From NCBI GenBank assembly GCA_027297085.1, contig JAPUIL010000477.1:1-13776 (forward strand): a stretch of 13,776 nucleotides of DNA, in the 5' to 3' direction. This document shows, in pieces, positions 1 to 8,023 of this stretch (position 1 is its first letter; the number at the start of each line of letters is the position of its first letter). The notes under the pieces were generated by a model that did no database searches, was not told the origin of the DNA, and worked only from the letters and a program-made list of their open reading frames with translations. The DNA is from Verrucomicrobiota bacterium (GTDB lineage: Bacteria > Verrucomicrobiota > Verrucomicrobiia > Opitutales > UBA2995). Position numbers and translations under genes: made by a program.

Positions 1-239
1 AACCATAAATAAAGTCGGAGAGTTTGTCTGTATTCCCATTTCTGGGTCAAGCTTAACAAATGTGAAATCATGCCGGTTGTAAGCGGGGCAAATCCGGACC
101 ATGCTTGAAGGTGAGACCTCCTAATTTAAGATGGGTAGAAGTAGAAGTGAAATTAAGGGTTTATTTGTGGCATGCCAAGCCGGAGTCACGGAGTAGCCCT
201 AGGAAAAATGTACGATAAGTCCGCCTTCGCCCATTGGGA
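1..239. other. Intergenic, no identifiable feature
   Basis: I see no convincing gene, RNA or mobile element here. No reading frame has a credible product, and short open stretches lack start signals. It lies downstream of the tRNA-Leu on the minus strand, and the window edge cuts it, so a gene end just outside cannot be excluded. Near the right end a six-base inverted repeat (222-227 with 242-247) and an AGTCC/GGACT pair (218-222 with 237-241) lead into the stem-loop at 240-280. Confidence 0.5.
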
Positions 240-280
240 CTAAGGCGTGACGTGTCGGGGCTTCGACGTGACAGCCTAAG
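240..280. repeat. 41-nt imperfect palindrome / stem-loop beyond tRNA-Leu 3' end
   Basis: Outer arms 240-246 and 274-280 pair at six of seven positions. Inner arms CGTGTCG (251-257) and CGACGTG (264-270) pair over seven positions when G·U is allowed, around the loop GGGCTT. The two wobble positions are G·U only in plus-strand RNA and become A·C mismatches in minus-strand RNA. No T-run follows on the minus strand, so it is not a textbook intrinsic terminator for the tRNA. It could be a processing or termination structure, or a single copy of a dispersed palindromic repeat. No second copy occurs in this window. Confidence 0.5.
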
Positions 281-306
281 CTTTACGTTTAAATCCAAGC
301 GTAGGC

Positions 307-391
<85 letters not shown>

Positions 392-406
392 CTATTTGAA
401 AAGGGG

Positions 407-460
407 CTTATATTGGAGCCCGCTTTCTGAAATAAAGGGGGCTTTTATGGGTAATATAAG
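407..460. repeat. Nested inverted repeats between argG and tRNA-Leu
   Basis: An outer perfect 8-bp inverted repeat (CTTATATT 407-414 with AATATAAG 453-460) encloses an inner hairpin. The inner stem is AGCCC (417-421) with GGGCT (439-443), then one mismatch, then CTTT (423-426) with AAAG (434-437), around a 7-nt loop. On the plus strand the inner stem is followed by TTTA. On the minus strand, where argG is transcribed, no T-run follows. It may end or process the arg transcript, separate it from the tRNA, or serve a plus-strand transcript. The paired structure is directly visible; the role is inference. Confidence 0.5.
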
Positions 461-492
461 TCTCCAAGTCCATAAAAAAGGAGGTCAAATAA

Positions 493-1722
493 TCAATCTT
501 TCAGCAGATCCTTTTGCGCAGCGTGCCGAGCTCTCAGGCGAAGCCCCTGAAGTCTGATAAAACCTGAGGCGTCGTCCGGATTGTAATCACTGGCTACACC
601 TTCCATGGATGCGATGTTTTCATCATACAAAGAGTAAGGCGACTTTCGACCGACGGTTGTAATACTGCCTTTGTAAAGTTTGAGCCTAACCGTTCCAGAA
701 ACGGATTCTTGGCTTTTGTCGATCAAGGCCTGTAGTGCCTCCCGTTCTGGTGCGTACCAAAATCCGTTGTATACAAGTTCCGCATATTTGGGGATCAAAC
801 CATCTCTCAGGTGCATGAGCTCCCTATCCATGGTCAGTGTTTCCAGTTGTCTGTGTCCATGAATGAGGATGGTTCCGCCCGGTGTCTCGTACACACCGCG
901 ACTCTTCATACCTACAAAACGGTTTTCCACTATGTCTACTCGGCCAATCCCGTGCTTCCCGGCCAGACGGTTCAACTTCCTAAGAATGGCCGCCGGGGCG
1001 CCTGCTTCGCCATTGACAGCTACGCAATCGCCTTTTTCGAAATCCAATTCCAAATACTCTGGTTCGTCAGGAGCATCCTGCGGGTCCACCGTCAGCTTAT
1101 ACATGGATTTATTGTCCGGGGTCGTTGGATCAAACCAGGGGTCTTCTAGAATGCCTGCTTCATAGGATATGTGCAGCAGATTTCTGTCCATTGAGTAGGG
1201 CTTGGATGCAGAAGCTTCCACGTCGATTTCATTCTCGGCGCAGTAATCTATCATCTCTGTGCGTCCGGGGAATGCTTGCCGGAAAACATCCATTCGCCAC
1301 GGAGATATGACCTGCATATCTGGAGAGAGGGCAGCGTAAGTGAGTTCGAATCTTACCTGATCATTCCCCTTTCCTGTTGCACCATGAGCAAGAGCATTAG
1401 CTCCTTCTTTTCTGGCAATCTCGATCTGGGCCTTTGCAATCAATGGACGGGCAATCGAAGTGCCAAGTAGGTATTGACCCTCGTAAATGGCGTTGGCCCG
1501 AATTATTGGGTAGATGAAGTCGCTGGCGAACTCATCAACCAGATCAATCGTATGGTGAGTGGAAGCTCCAGTCGCTTTGGCTTTGGCTTCGAGTCCATCC
1601 AGTTCCTCTTCTTGTCCAACATCAGCTGCGAAAGTGATGATTTCAGCATTGAAGTGATCTTTCAACCAGCGGACGAGCACGGACGTGTCGAGACCCCCTG
1701 AATAAGCGAGTACAATTTTCAT
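493..1722 (-). CDS. argG: Argininosuccinate synthase
   Basis: This enzyme condenses citrulline and aspartate with ATP to give argininosuccinate, the penultimate step of arginine synthesis, in the cytosol. The 409-aa product matches the usual length of about 400. The N-terminal ATP pyrophosphatase P-loop AYSGGLDTS is at residues 6-14. The family signature [14 protein letters not shown] is at 113-126, and the remainder aligns in character with ArgG to the C-terminus. It is the last gene of the argC-B-D-F-G run, 22 nt after the argF stop. No Shine-Dalgarno precedes the ATG; instead an AT-rich ATTATATAAT palindrome overlaps the start codon. No argH follows, so argininosuccinate lyase must be encoded elsewhere. 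Confidence 0.97.
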   Translation of the reverse strand: MKIVLAYSGGLDTSVLVRWLKDHFNAEIITFAADVGQEEELDGLEAKAKATGASTHHTIDLVDEFASDFIYPIIRANAIYEGQYLLGTSIARPLIAKAQIEIARKEGANALAHGATGKGNDQVRFELTYAALSPDMQVISPWRMDVFRQAFPGRTEMIDYCAENEIDVEASASKPYSMDRNLLHISYEAGILEDPWFDPTTPDNKSMYKLTVDPQDAPDEPEYLELDFEKGDCVAVNGEAGAPAAILRKLNRLAGKHGIGRVDIVENRFVGMKSRGVYETPGGTILIHGHRQLETLTMDRELMHLRDGLIPKYAELVYNGFWYAPEREALQALIDKSQESVSGTVRLKLYKGSITTVGRKSPYSLYDENIASMEGVASDYNPDDASGFIRLQGLRLRARHAAQKDLLKD

Positions 1723-1744
1723 TATATAATGTATGCGAAAGTTA

Positions 1745-2686
1745 TTATTTCGAGTTCTCCGCCAAGACGGCCATTATGGCCTTTTGGATATGCAAGCGAT
1801 TTTCAGCCTGATCGAAGATGACGGAAGAAGAACTGTCGAGCACAGCCTGGGTAACTTCCTGACCTGGATGAGCAGGTAGGCAGTGGAGGAACAATGCGTC
1901 CGGATTGGCAGCCTCCATTACCTTTTGGTTCACCTGATAGGGTTTCAATGTTTCCAAGCGTTCATCCTCTTCATCTTCCATGCCCATGCTTACCCAAACA
2001 TCGGTGTAAACAACATCGGCATTTTTTACTGCTTCCATCGGATCGGTGTGAAACGACCAAGAAGGTTCTATCCCCGACTCTTTTATGGTTGATTGAATTT
2101 CTGAACCGGGTTCGAAGGCAGGAGGGCCTGCTAATGCGACTTCCATGCCAAACAATGCGCCACCCAACATCCAGGAATTTCCCATGTTGCAGGCTGTATC
2201 GCCTAAAAACGCAATTTTCTTACCTTTCAAGGAATCTAACAGTGAACCACCATTGGCCCATCTTTCCGCCATAGTGAATGCGTCTGCATATATTTGGCAC
2301 GGATGCAGGAAATCTGACAGCGCATTTACTACGGTCATGGATCCTTGTTGCGCAAACTCCTCGAGTACGGAGTGATCATAGCAGCGAATGATGATTCCGT
2401 GCAAATAGCGCGACAATACTCTAGCAGTGTCGGCGATACTTTCTCCGCGGCTTATTTGAACATCGTTCTTGTTCAGGTATATAGCATTGCCGCCTAGTTC
2501 ATGTATCCCCACTTCAAATGAAACCCGGGTCCTCGTACTGGATTTGAAGAAGAGCAATGCCCAGGATTGTTTATCAAGGACTGAAGGTACCTGTTGACCT
2601 CTGAGTTTTCTAAACTGTTGAGCCAAGGAGAAAACTTCCTCGACTTCATGGTGTTTAAAATCTGTAGATTTTAGGAAATGTTTCAT
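1745..2686 (-). CDS. argF: Ornithine carbamoyltransferase
   Basis: It transfers the carbamoyl group from carbamoyl phosphate to ornithine, forming citrulline. Counted from the ATG chosen here (313 aa), the carbamoyl-phosphate motif STRTR is at 50-54, HPCQ at about 128-131, the ornithine-side motif DVWVSMG in the second domain, and HCLP at about 268-271. All are expected for a functional enzyme. I chose ATG at 2686 because family members typically begin MKHFL. A GTG at 2698 in the same frame adds four residues and would overlap the argD stop as GTGA, so the true start is ambiguous. With the ATG the gap to argD is 8 nt. It lies in the arg run between argD and argG. Confidence 0.95.
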   Translation of the reverse strand: MKHFLKSTDFKHHEVEEVFSLAQQFRKLRGQQVPSVLDKQSWALLFFKSSTRTRVSFEVGIHELGGNAIYLNKNDVQISRGESIADTARVLSRYLHGIIIRCYDHSVLEEFAQQGSMTVVNALSDFLHPCQIYADAFTMAERWANGGSLLDSLKGKKIAFLGDTACNMGNSWMLGGALFGMEVALAGPPAFEPGSEIQSTIKESGIEPSWSFHTDPMEAVKNADVVYTDVWVSMGMEDEEDERLETLKPYQVNQKVMEAANPDALFLHCLPAHPGQEVTQAVLDSSSSVIFDQAENRLHIQKAIMAVLAENSK

Positions 2687-2694
2687 GGTATCTA

Positions 2695-3921
2695 TCACCG
2701 TTGATGGGTGGACACTTTTTGCGAAGTTAGCGCAAGAGTGGCGTCCAAAAGATTAATGGATTCTTGTAGGCTTGATTCGGATACGGTCAAAGGAGGAAGT
2801 AACCGAAGAACATTGCCATTCGCTCTTACGGTCAACAAGCCCTTGTTCTGCAACTCTGTCTGAACGGGAGCGGGATCCTCTTCAAAGTCCAGCCCAATTA
2901 GGAAGCCTCTGCCTCGGACTTCATTCAGAGCATCGTACTTATTCTTGAGAGAAATCAGGTCTTTGATCCACGATTCACTCAATTGAGTTACACGTTGCAG
3001 CAAGTCCTCTTTCTCTATGGTTTCCAATACGGCTAGAGCGGCGGCACAGGCAAGGGGGTTTCCGCCGAAAGTGCTTCCGTGACTACCTGGTTTAAACAAA
3101 CCAGCAAACGTTTCAGAAATCCAAACAGCTCCAATTGGGAAACCACCACCTAGTCCTTTGGCCATTCCAATAGCATCAGCTTGAATACCGGCAATTTCGT
3201 GAGCGAAGAATTGTCCAGTTCTTCCGGTGCCACTCTGCACTTCGTCTATGAGTAAAAGGATGTTGTATTCGGTGCACAACGCCCGCAAGCCTCTAAGGAA
3301 TTCTGTGGAGGCAACATGGATGCCACCTTCACCTTGAATGGGCTCGATCAATATTGCTGCGGTCTCCTCATCGATCTGGTCGGCAAAGCTATTGATATCG
3401 TTCAGTCTAGCCACAGGAAAGGAAGGTAATAGTGGATAAAATCCATCTTGAATCTTTTCCTGTGGGGTGGCGCTCATACCGCCAAATGTCCGGCCGTGGA
3501 AAGCGTTGTTCGAAACGACGATTTTTGTAGCAGGGGTATTCGTCTTTGATTTATGGATACCGTGAAGCCTCGAAAGCTTTATCAGTGTTTCGCTGGATTC
3601 AGCACCGCTATTGCAAAAGAATACTTTCCCGGGGCCCGCTTTGGATACGAGTGCTTCAGCGAGATCTCCCTGCTCTTTAAATCTATACAGGTTGCTAGCG
3701 TGGATCAGCTTCCCAGCCTGTTCTCGAATAGCTTTTACTAAGGCAGGATGGCAATGGCCTAATCCCGTCGTAGCAATGCCAGTGGTAAAATCCAGGTATT
3801 TGTTTCCTGCATCATCCCAAACGAATTCTCCTTCCCCTTTCGTCAAAGTGATAGTGGCCGGACCGTAGTTATTTAACCGGTACGTATTATATTGTTCTTC
3901 TATGTTTTTATTAAAATTCAT
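2695..3921 (-). CDS. argD: Acetylornithine aminotransferase
   Basis: A class III PLP-dependent aminotransferase of 408 aa, which converts N-acetylglutamate semialdehyde to N-acetylornithine using glutamate. Visible motifs are the phosphate-binding region CNSGAES (103-109), the FHGRTFG segment (about 141-147), LLIDEVQSG (223-231) with the Asp that contacts the PLP ring nitrogen, and the Schiff-base lysine K255 in GMAKGLGGGFP. The related ornithine and GABA aminotransferases share this fold. The assignment rests mainly on its place between argB and argF. Start ATG lies 17 nt after the argB stop with no Shine-Dalgarno. The same enzyme often also serves lysine synthesis (DapC activity), which cannot be judged here. 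Confidence 0.94.
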   Translation of the reverse strand: MNFNKNIEEQYNTYRLNNYGPATITLTKGEGEFVWDDAGNKYLDFTTGIATTGLGHCHPALVKAIREQAGKLIHASNLYRFKEQGDLAEALVSKAGPGKVFFCNSGAESSETLIKLSRLHGIHKSKTNTPATKIVVSNNAFHGRTFGGMSATPQEKIQDGFYPLLPSFPVARLNDINSFADQIDEETAAILIEPIQGEGGIHVASTEFLRGLRALCTEYNILLLIDEVQSGTGRTGQFFAHEIAGIQADAIGMAKGLGGGFPIGAVWISETFAGLFKPGSHGSTFGGNPLACAAALAVLETIEKEDLLQRVTQLSESWIKDLISLKNKYDALNEVRGRGFLIGLDFEEDPAPVQTELQNKGLLTVRANGNVLRLLPPLTVSESSLQESINLLDATLALTSQKVSTHQR

Positions 3922-3938
3922 GACTGTGTTGATTTGAG

Positions 3939-4835
3939 TTAGTGAACGATTTCAGTTCCAACACCCTCGTCTGTAAATATTTCCAGCAGGATGCTGTGGG
4001 GCTGTCGCCCGTGCACGAAGTGGACTCGGTGGACTCCTTCTCGCAACGCCATGACGGCCGAATCAACTTTTGGGAGCATCCCTTTCTCTATGATTCCTTC
4101 TTCTTTCAACGCGGAGACTTCACTCACTTGAAGGGTGGAAATAATGGATGCATGATCGTCGGGATCTCGAAGCAGGCCCGGCACGTCCGTCATGTAAACC
4201 AATCGTCGGGCACGTAGACTGCAGGCTACGTGTGCTGCAGCAACATCCGCGTTTATATTATAGAGATTATCGTCTTCATCGCTTCCGATGGGCGAAATGA
4301 TTGGTGTGTAGCCTTGGGAAATTGCCCGTTTGATCAGTCTGGATTTCACGTATTGCACTTCCCCTACATAGCCCAAATCGATCGGATTTCCTTCGGGGTC
4401 TTGAGTGAGCTTTTTGCACGAAAACAGCGATTGACCAGCCATGCCCAATGGTTTTCCGCTCCTTGCTTGTATCAGCTCACAGATATCAAGGTTTACAGAT
4501 TTATTTAAGGTGTTTTCAACAATGGAAATCGTTTTTTCATCAGTGAATCGCAAACCGTTGATAAAAAGTGGTTTTAAACCGGCTGATTCCATCGCGGCAC
4601 TGATGGCTTTCCCTCCTCCGTGGACGACCACAACGTTTATTCCAACGGAGGCTAGAAATACTATATCCGATGCCACCCGTGTCCGAACTTCGGGATCAGG
4701 ATCGTCCATAAAGCTGCCCCCATATTTTACTACGAATATGCTGCCTCTGAATTTCTGGATATAGGGAAGGGCTTCCAGGAGCACCATAGCCTTGGCGATG
4801 ACTTTTTCTTCTAAGGGATTGGTGGCAATGCTCAT
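3939..4835 (-). CDS. argB: Acetylglutamate kinase
   Basis: It phosphorylates N-acetylglutamate in the second step of arginine synthesis. The 298-aa product carries the amino-acid-kinase signature: VVKYGG with K37, the nucleotide-binding VVVVHGGGK (68-76), an [11 protein letters not shown] segment, and a C-terminal [13 protein letters not shown] plus [13 protein letters not shown]. About 30 residues precede the core, including [11 protein letters not shown]. This extra N-terminal helix is a hallmark of the hexameric, arginine-inhibited kinases and is missing from the shorter E. coli-type enzyme. Feedback inhibition by arginine is therefore likely, by family knowledge rather than direct evidence. 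It starts 15 nt after the argC stop, and no argJ intervenes. Confidence 0.96.
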   Translation of the reverse strand: MSIATNPLEEKVIAKAMVLLEALPYIQKFRGSIFVVKYGGSFMDDPDPEVRTRVASDIVFLASVGINVVVVHGGGKAISAAMESAGLKPLFINGLRFTDEKTISIVENTLNKSVNLDICELIQARSGKPLGMAGQSLFSCKKLTQDPEGNPIDLGYVGEVQYVKSRLIKRAISQGYTPIISPIGSDEDDNLYNINADVAAAHVACSLRARRLVYMTDVPGLLRDPDDHASIISTLQVSEVSALKEEGIIEKGMLPKVDSAVMALREGVHRVHFVHGRQPHSILLEIFTDEGVGTEIVH

Positions 4836-4850
4836 GACTTGAAGGGGAAA

Positions 4851-5876
4851 TTAAACAAGACCTGCTGTCTCTTCGAAACCACTCCAGATATTCATAATTT
4901 GGATGGCCTGACCGGCCGCCCCTTTCATGAGGTTATCCTCGGCGGAGGTAATTATCAGGTTTTCCGTTCTGGGATCAAAGATTGCAGAGAAATCGATCCG
5001 GTTAGTTTGGCAAACCCATTTCGTGTCCGGCGTTTGGCCGGGGTCCATAACAGAAACAAAGGGTGAATCCGCATAGGATTTTCTCCAGACTTCATAGACT
5101 TCATCCAGACAGTTTCCTGTTTTGGAGACAACAATGGTCGTTGCAATGCCTCGGCTCATCGGGGCTAAATGTGGCGTGAATTGAACAATTATCTTTGTGC
5201 CTGCAGACAAGCTTAACTGTTCTTCAATTTCCGAAAGGTGCCTGTGTTTGACGAGTCCATAGGCCTTGGCGCTTTCGTTTCTTTCACAATAAAGAAAATC
5301 TTCCGCCACTTTCCGGCCAGCTCCACTCACTCCACTTATGGAGTTAATAATGATGGTGCTGGTATCGATGGTTTTGCTTTTTACCAGAGGAAGAAGTGGG
5401 ACAAGAATACTTGTAGGGTAACAGCCAGGTGCGGCAATAAGTTGTTGGGATTGCCATCCGCCGGGTGTGATTTCAGGGATCACATAGGCTGATTTACTCA
5501 GCCATTCAGGCTCAGGGTGTGGGTGACCATAGTATTCTTCGTAGATTTCGGGCGAAGTGAGCCTGAAGTCAGCGCTCAGATCTATCACCTTCTTTCCTGC
5601 CTTACATAAGGGGATTGCATACTCACTTGCTACACCATTGGGCAGCGCCAGGAAAACGAGGTCAAGATCGGGACTGGCCGCCAGTTCACTTGGATCAGAT
5701 GGTGAAAATTTGAGACCTTTATCTCGATTCCTTAATGAGGGAAAGACAGACGCAACTGCCTCCCCGGCTAATGACCGGGACGTTACAGTAGTAAGAGATA
5801 TATTTGGATGTTCCAGAAGCAGGGAGAGCAAAACTTCTCCAGAATATCCGGACGCGCCTACAATGCCGATGTTCAT
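4851..5876 (-). CDS. argC: N-acetyl-gamma-glutamyl-phosphate reductase
   Basis: It reduces N-acetylglutamyl phosphate to the semialdehyde with NADPH, the third step of arginine synthesis. The 341-aa product is a typical long (type 1) ArgC. A Rossmann nucleotide-binding motif GASGYSGE is at residues 7-14, the catalytic cysteine is C152 in AAPGCYPTS, and the conserved histidine region HRHLSEIEEQL lies further on. It is the first gene of the arg run. A rho-independent terminator lies between it and rpsI, so it probably has its own promoter within the AT-rich 48 bases before the start codon. CATAAT, about 15 nt upstream of the ATG, is a possible but weak -10. No Shine-Dalgarno is visible. Confidence 0.96.
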   Translation of the reverse strand: MNIGIVGASGYSGEVLLSLLLEHPNISLTTVTSRSLAGEAVASVFPSLRNRDKGLKFSPSDPSELAASPDLDLVFLALPNGVASEYAIPLCKAGKKVIDLSADFRLTSPEIYEEYYGHPHPEPEWLSKSAYVIPEITPGGWQSQQLIAAPGCYPTSILVPLLPLVKSKTIDTSTIIINSISGVSGAGRKVAEDFLYCERNESAKAYGLVKHRHLSEIEEQLSLSAGTKIIVQFTPHLAPMSRGIATTIVVSKTGNCLDEVYEVWRKSYADSPFVSVMDPGQTPDTKWVCQTNRIDFSAIFDPRTENLIITSAEDNLMKGAAGQAIQIMNIWSGFEETAGLV

Positions 5877-5923
5877 GAAATAAAGTGATTATGTTTAAAT
5901 AGGTAAATTGAAAATTTGGAAAT

Positions 5924-5954
5924 AAAAAGCCCTCCGAGGTAGACCAGGGAGGGC
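5924..5954 (-). terminator. Intrinsic terminator after rpsI
   Basis: On the minus strand a perfect 7-bp stem GCCCTCC (5954-5948) / GGAGGGC (5935-5929) with a 12-nt loop is followed at once by TTTTTATT. It starts 30 nt past the rpsI stop and 48 nt before the argC start. It therefore separates ribosomal-protein transcription from the arg genes. No T-run follows on the plus strand. Confidence 0.85.
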
Positions 5955-5983
5955 GTAAAAAGAGAGAATTGCTGGTTCCCGGA

Positions 5984-6379
5984 TTAACGCTTTGAGAATT
6001 GGAAGCGTTTACGGGCTCCTGGCTGACCTGCCTTTTTACGCTCGCGGCGGCGAGGGTCTCGTCGGAGGTGACCAGCTTTTTTCAAAGGAGTTCTAAGCTC
6101 TTCGTCAAATTTGAGAAGCGCTCTGGCAATTCCAAGGGCGCAGGCTGTAGCTTGTCCGTTTACTCCGCCACCTCTTACTTTGGCGATCACGTCAAACTTA
6201 CCTTTTTGTTCAATGGTATTGAAAGGGCCTTCGACAGTCCGAACGGCTTGGTCGAGGCTAAAGTATTCAGTCAGCTCTTTGCTGTTAACCTGAATTTTCC
6301 CCTCTCCTTCGGAAAGGCGAACCCTTGCTGAGGCAGTCTTGCGCCGGCCGGTTCCTAAATATACAACGTCGTTACTCAT
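5984..6379 (-). CDS. rpsI: 30S ribosomal protein S9
   Basis: A component of the small-subunit head whose C-terminal tail reaches the P-site tRNA. The 131-aa product has the family's N-terminal GTGRRKTASARVRL, the central VRGGGVNGQATA segment, and the invariant basic tail ending FSKR. It lies 15 nt after rplM, the arrangement found in most bacteria, where the two are cotranscribed. A terminator follows. Length and motifs are normal, and there is no Shine-Dalgarno. Confidence 0.98.
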   Translation of the reverse strand: MSNDVVYLGTGRRKTASARVRLSEGEGKIQVNSKELTEYFSLDQAVRTVEGPFNTIEQKGKFDVIAKVRGGGVNGQATACALGIARALLKFDEELRTPLKKAGHLRRDPRRRERKKAGQPGARKRFQFSKR

Positions 6380-6394
6380 AGTTCAAATGTTAGA

Positions 6395-6817
6395 CTATAG
6401 TGCGATTGGTTCTTGGGCTTCGTGAGGATGATTTGGCCCGGCATACACTTTCAACTTCCGTAGCATTTGCCTTCCCAGGTTGTTTCTCGGAAGCATACCC
6501 TTCACAGCGTGCCGGATAATGAAGTCGGGTCTTTTCTCACGGAAGTCGGCCAGAGTTCTGTATTTCTCATTTCCAACCCAACCGGAATAAAACATATAAG
6601 TTTTTTGCTCCTCCTTCTTTCCGGTAACAGCGATTTTTTCGGTGTTGATCACGATGATGTAGTCGCCGGTATCTACATGTGGCGTATAGATCGGTTTGTC
6701 CCGGCCACGTAGAATATTGGCAATCTTTACAGATAGCCGGCCAAGCGTTTGCCCGGTAGCGTCAACAACGTACCATTTTCTCTGGACGTTCTCTTTTTTT
6801 GCTAACGTGGTTTTCAT
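6395..6817 (-). CDS. rplM: 50S ribosomal protein L13
   Basis: An early-assembling large-subunit protein. The 140-aa product shows [15 protein letters not shown] near the N-terminus, [18 protein letters not shown], an [15 protein letters not shown] segment and a C-terminal [16 protein letters not shown] block. All are typical of L13, which is usually about 142 aa. It is first in a two-gene unit with rpsI. The upstream gene ends at a terminator at 6901-6920, so transcription of rplM must start within about 80 bases. A good -35 hexamer and a palindrome lie in that stretch. Confidence 0.98.
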   Translation of the reverse strand: MKTTLAKKENVQRKWYVVDATGQTLGRLSVKIANILRGRDKPIYTPHVDTGDYIIVINTEKIAVTGKKEEQKTYMFYSGWVGNEKYRTLADFREKRPDFIIRHAVKGMLPRNNLGRQMLRKLKVYAGPNHPHEAQEPIAL

Positions 6818-6837
6818 GAAATTGGAGAAAGGGGGAG

Positions 6838-6866
6838 AAAATGCATAGTTGGATTTGCTTTGTCAA
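6838..6866 (-). promoter_or_regulatory. Candidate rplM-rpsI promoter
   Basis: A perfect -35 hexamer TTGACA (plus positions 6866-6861) is followed after 17 bp by a poor -10, CATTTT (6843-6838). A different -10 at non-standard spacing (TATGCA) is also possible. It is the only consensus -35 between the preceding terminator and rplM. A 7-bp inverted repeat, ATAGTTG (6845-6851) with CAACTAT (6864-6870), overlaps the -35 and spacer. This would suit an operator, but no regulator is known. Confidence 0.4.
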
Positions 6867-6888
6867 CTATCGAGAAGAGGCAATTTCG

Positions 6889-6920
6889 AAAAAATAAAAA
6901 GCCTGTCCCGAAGGACAGGC
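6889..6920 (-). terminator. Intrinsic terminator after the porin gene
   Basis: A perfect 8-bp stem GCCTGTCC/GGACAGGC with a four-base loop spans 6901-6920. On the minus strand it is followed by TTTTTATTTTTT. It begins 26 nt after the stop of the outer-membrane protein gene. On the plus strand only four T follow, so weak bidirectional action is possible, but no plus-strand gene ends here. Confidence 0.9.
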
Positions 6921-6946
6921 TTTTGCAAAATATTTGGCGTTTCTGC

Positions 6947-7597
6947 TTAGAAGCCTGTGCTTATGGAGGCACCGAAGTAAACTTCGTCTTCTGGTCCGCT
7001 AGAACCATCTGAGTAGCGAACGCCTATGCTGGCAGCGCTGGTGTCACTCAGGCTATAAACGACATCGGCCGATACACCATAGTAGCTGTAGCTAAACATG
7101 TCACCATCTACATAACCGTAGAAAGCAGCCACGTCGATGGTGGAGTTGTCATCAACCTCGAAGCTTTCTCCGATTGAACCTTGCATCGTGAATGCTTCCA
7201 AATCCAGGTCGTAGTAAAAATATACGGCCGGAGTCAGCTCTGAATCAAAGGCAAATCCAGCATAGAGTTCGAAGGTCTCAGTATTATGACCCGATTCCGG
7301 GTAGTAGTACAGAGTGCCTCCAACGTCCATGGAAATGCCTTCTGCAATTTCAAAACCCATTCCACCGTAGAAATCGAACTCATTGTCGAAACCCCGAACG
7401 ATGGGTTGGTTAGTCCACATGCCAAGGTAGGCATCGTCGAATTCCATATCAATAGAAACAGTCATGCTTTCATCCGCGAGTTTAAATCCGCGAAAGATGT
7501 ATGCGGAGTCGTAACCTATTGCCGCTGACATGTTGGTTTCTGCGTTTACTGAGGATAATGCTGCAATGGTTGCAGCTATTATTAGTAGCTTTTTCAT
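6947..7597 (-). CDS. TorF/Gcw_chp-family putative outer-membrane porin
   Basis: A 216-aa exported β-barrel protein. A signal peptide is clear: MKK, a hydrophobic core LLIIAATIAAL, and a probable cleavage site after SVNA (residue 19). The mature part opens with AIGYDSAYIFRGFKL, resembling the S/Y-x-FRG start of TorF-like (Gcw_chp, TIGR02001) proteins. It continues with alternating aromatic, polar and acidic strands (YYYPESGHNTETFELYAGF, VYFYYDLDLE, FYGYVDG). It ends in STGF; a C-terminal Phe is the usual barrel-assembly signal. The mature protein is acidic and Tyr-rich. Substrate is unknown. It is monocistronic, ends at its own terminator, and is preceded by two inverted repeats in its leader/promoter region. 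Confidence 0.75.
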   Translation of the reverse strand: MKKLLIIAATIAALSSVNAETNMSAAIGYDSAYIFRGFKLADESMTVSIDMEFDDAYLGMWTNQPIVRGFDNEFDFYGGMGFEIAEGISMDVGGTLYYYPESGHNTETFELYAGFAFDSELTPAVYFYYDLDLEAFTMQGSIGESFEVDDNSTIDVAAFYGYVDGDMFSYSYYGVSADVVYSLSDTSAASIGVRYSDGSSGPEDEVYFGASISTGF

Positions 7598-7641
7598 AGT
7601 TTATCTTCTGATTTCTGGTTAGCTCGTTTCCATTGATTCGT

Positions 7642-7658
7642 GGTTTGATTCACAAACC
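7642..7658 (-). promoter_or_regulatory. Small hairpin in the porin leader
   Basis: GGTTTG (7642-7647) and CAAACC (7653-7658) form a perfect 6-bp stem around a 5-nt loop, 44 nt upstream of the porin start codon. In a minus-strand transcript this would be a 5'-UTR hairpin. There is no T-run, so it is not a terminator. Its role is unknown. Confidence 0.35.
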
Positions 7659-7671
7659 GATGAGAAATATT

Positions 7672-7718
7672 AACGGAAAACAGTTAATTCGCGCAGATGC
7701 TCTTACATATTTTCCGTT
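7672..7718. promoter_or_regulatory. 9-bp inverted repeat upstream of the porin gene
   Basis: AACGGAAAA (7672-7680) and TTTTCCGTT (7710-7718) are perfect inverted copies 29 nt apart. They lie 75-121 nt upstream of the porin start codon, where a promoter and regulator site would be expected. The spacing is about 38 bp centre to centre, near three to four helical turns, so a dimeric or looping regulator is conceivable. A long-loop RNA hairpin is the alternative. No known regulator motif is recognised. Confidence 0.4.
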
Positions 7719-7848
7719 TTGGTCAAGCATTTAGCAGCTCTAATGCCAAGAAATTGTCACGGTCAAAATTTGTGGATTTTGGCTCATATTGCTTCATTTT
7801 AAACTGTTTCTTTTCGTTCATGCCTTAATCGCTGTTTAATTTGTATCA

Positions 7849-7869
7849 GACCTTGCCGGTTCCAAGGTC
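7849..7869. repeat. 7-bp inverted repeat in the divergent region
   Basis: GACCTTG (7849-7855) and CAAGGTC (7863-7869) are perfect inverted copies around CCGGTTC, 155 nt before the DUF423 start. No T-run follows on either strand. It could be an operator or an RNA stem-loop. It is unassigned. Confidence 0.35.
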
Positions 7870-8023
7870 CTATTTGAAACTGTAATATGAGTATTGGTTC
7901 CTGGTTTTATACCTTTTCTCGAAAAAACACGCGAACCTGTGTGCCAGCCGGGGACTTACAATCTTACTTAGGCGGGGTAATCCAAAATTTACAAAGTTCT
8001 TAAGTTCTGCCATTTCTGCACAT

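Larger units (their letters stand above)
7598..8023. other. Divergent intergenic region, 426 nt, no gene found
   Basis: This stretch separates the minus-strand porin gene from the plus-strand DUF423 gene and should hold both promoters. I see no credible ORF and no strong sigma-70 promoter. Three inverted repeats stand out and are listed separately: a short hairpin at 7642-7658, a 9-bp pair at 7672/7710 on the porin side, and a 7-bp pair at 7849/7863 on the DUF423 side. The DUF423 side contains TTGAAA at 7874-7879 without a matching -10. Confidence 0.5.

Noticed and set aside
476..487. AAAGGAGGT-like sequence on the plus strand (anti-Shine-Dalgarno-like on the minus strand) beside the argG stop
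   Set aside because: No start codon follows at a usable distance on the plus strand, and the match to the 16S 3' end is short enough to be chance.
1721..1730. ATTATATAAT palindrome at the argG start, repeated at 10897-10906 after tal
   Set aside because: A 10-base AT-only palindrome recurs easily by chance. Neither copy has a matching -35, so neither is called as a promoter.
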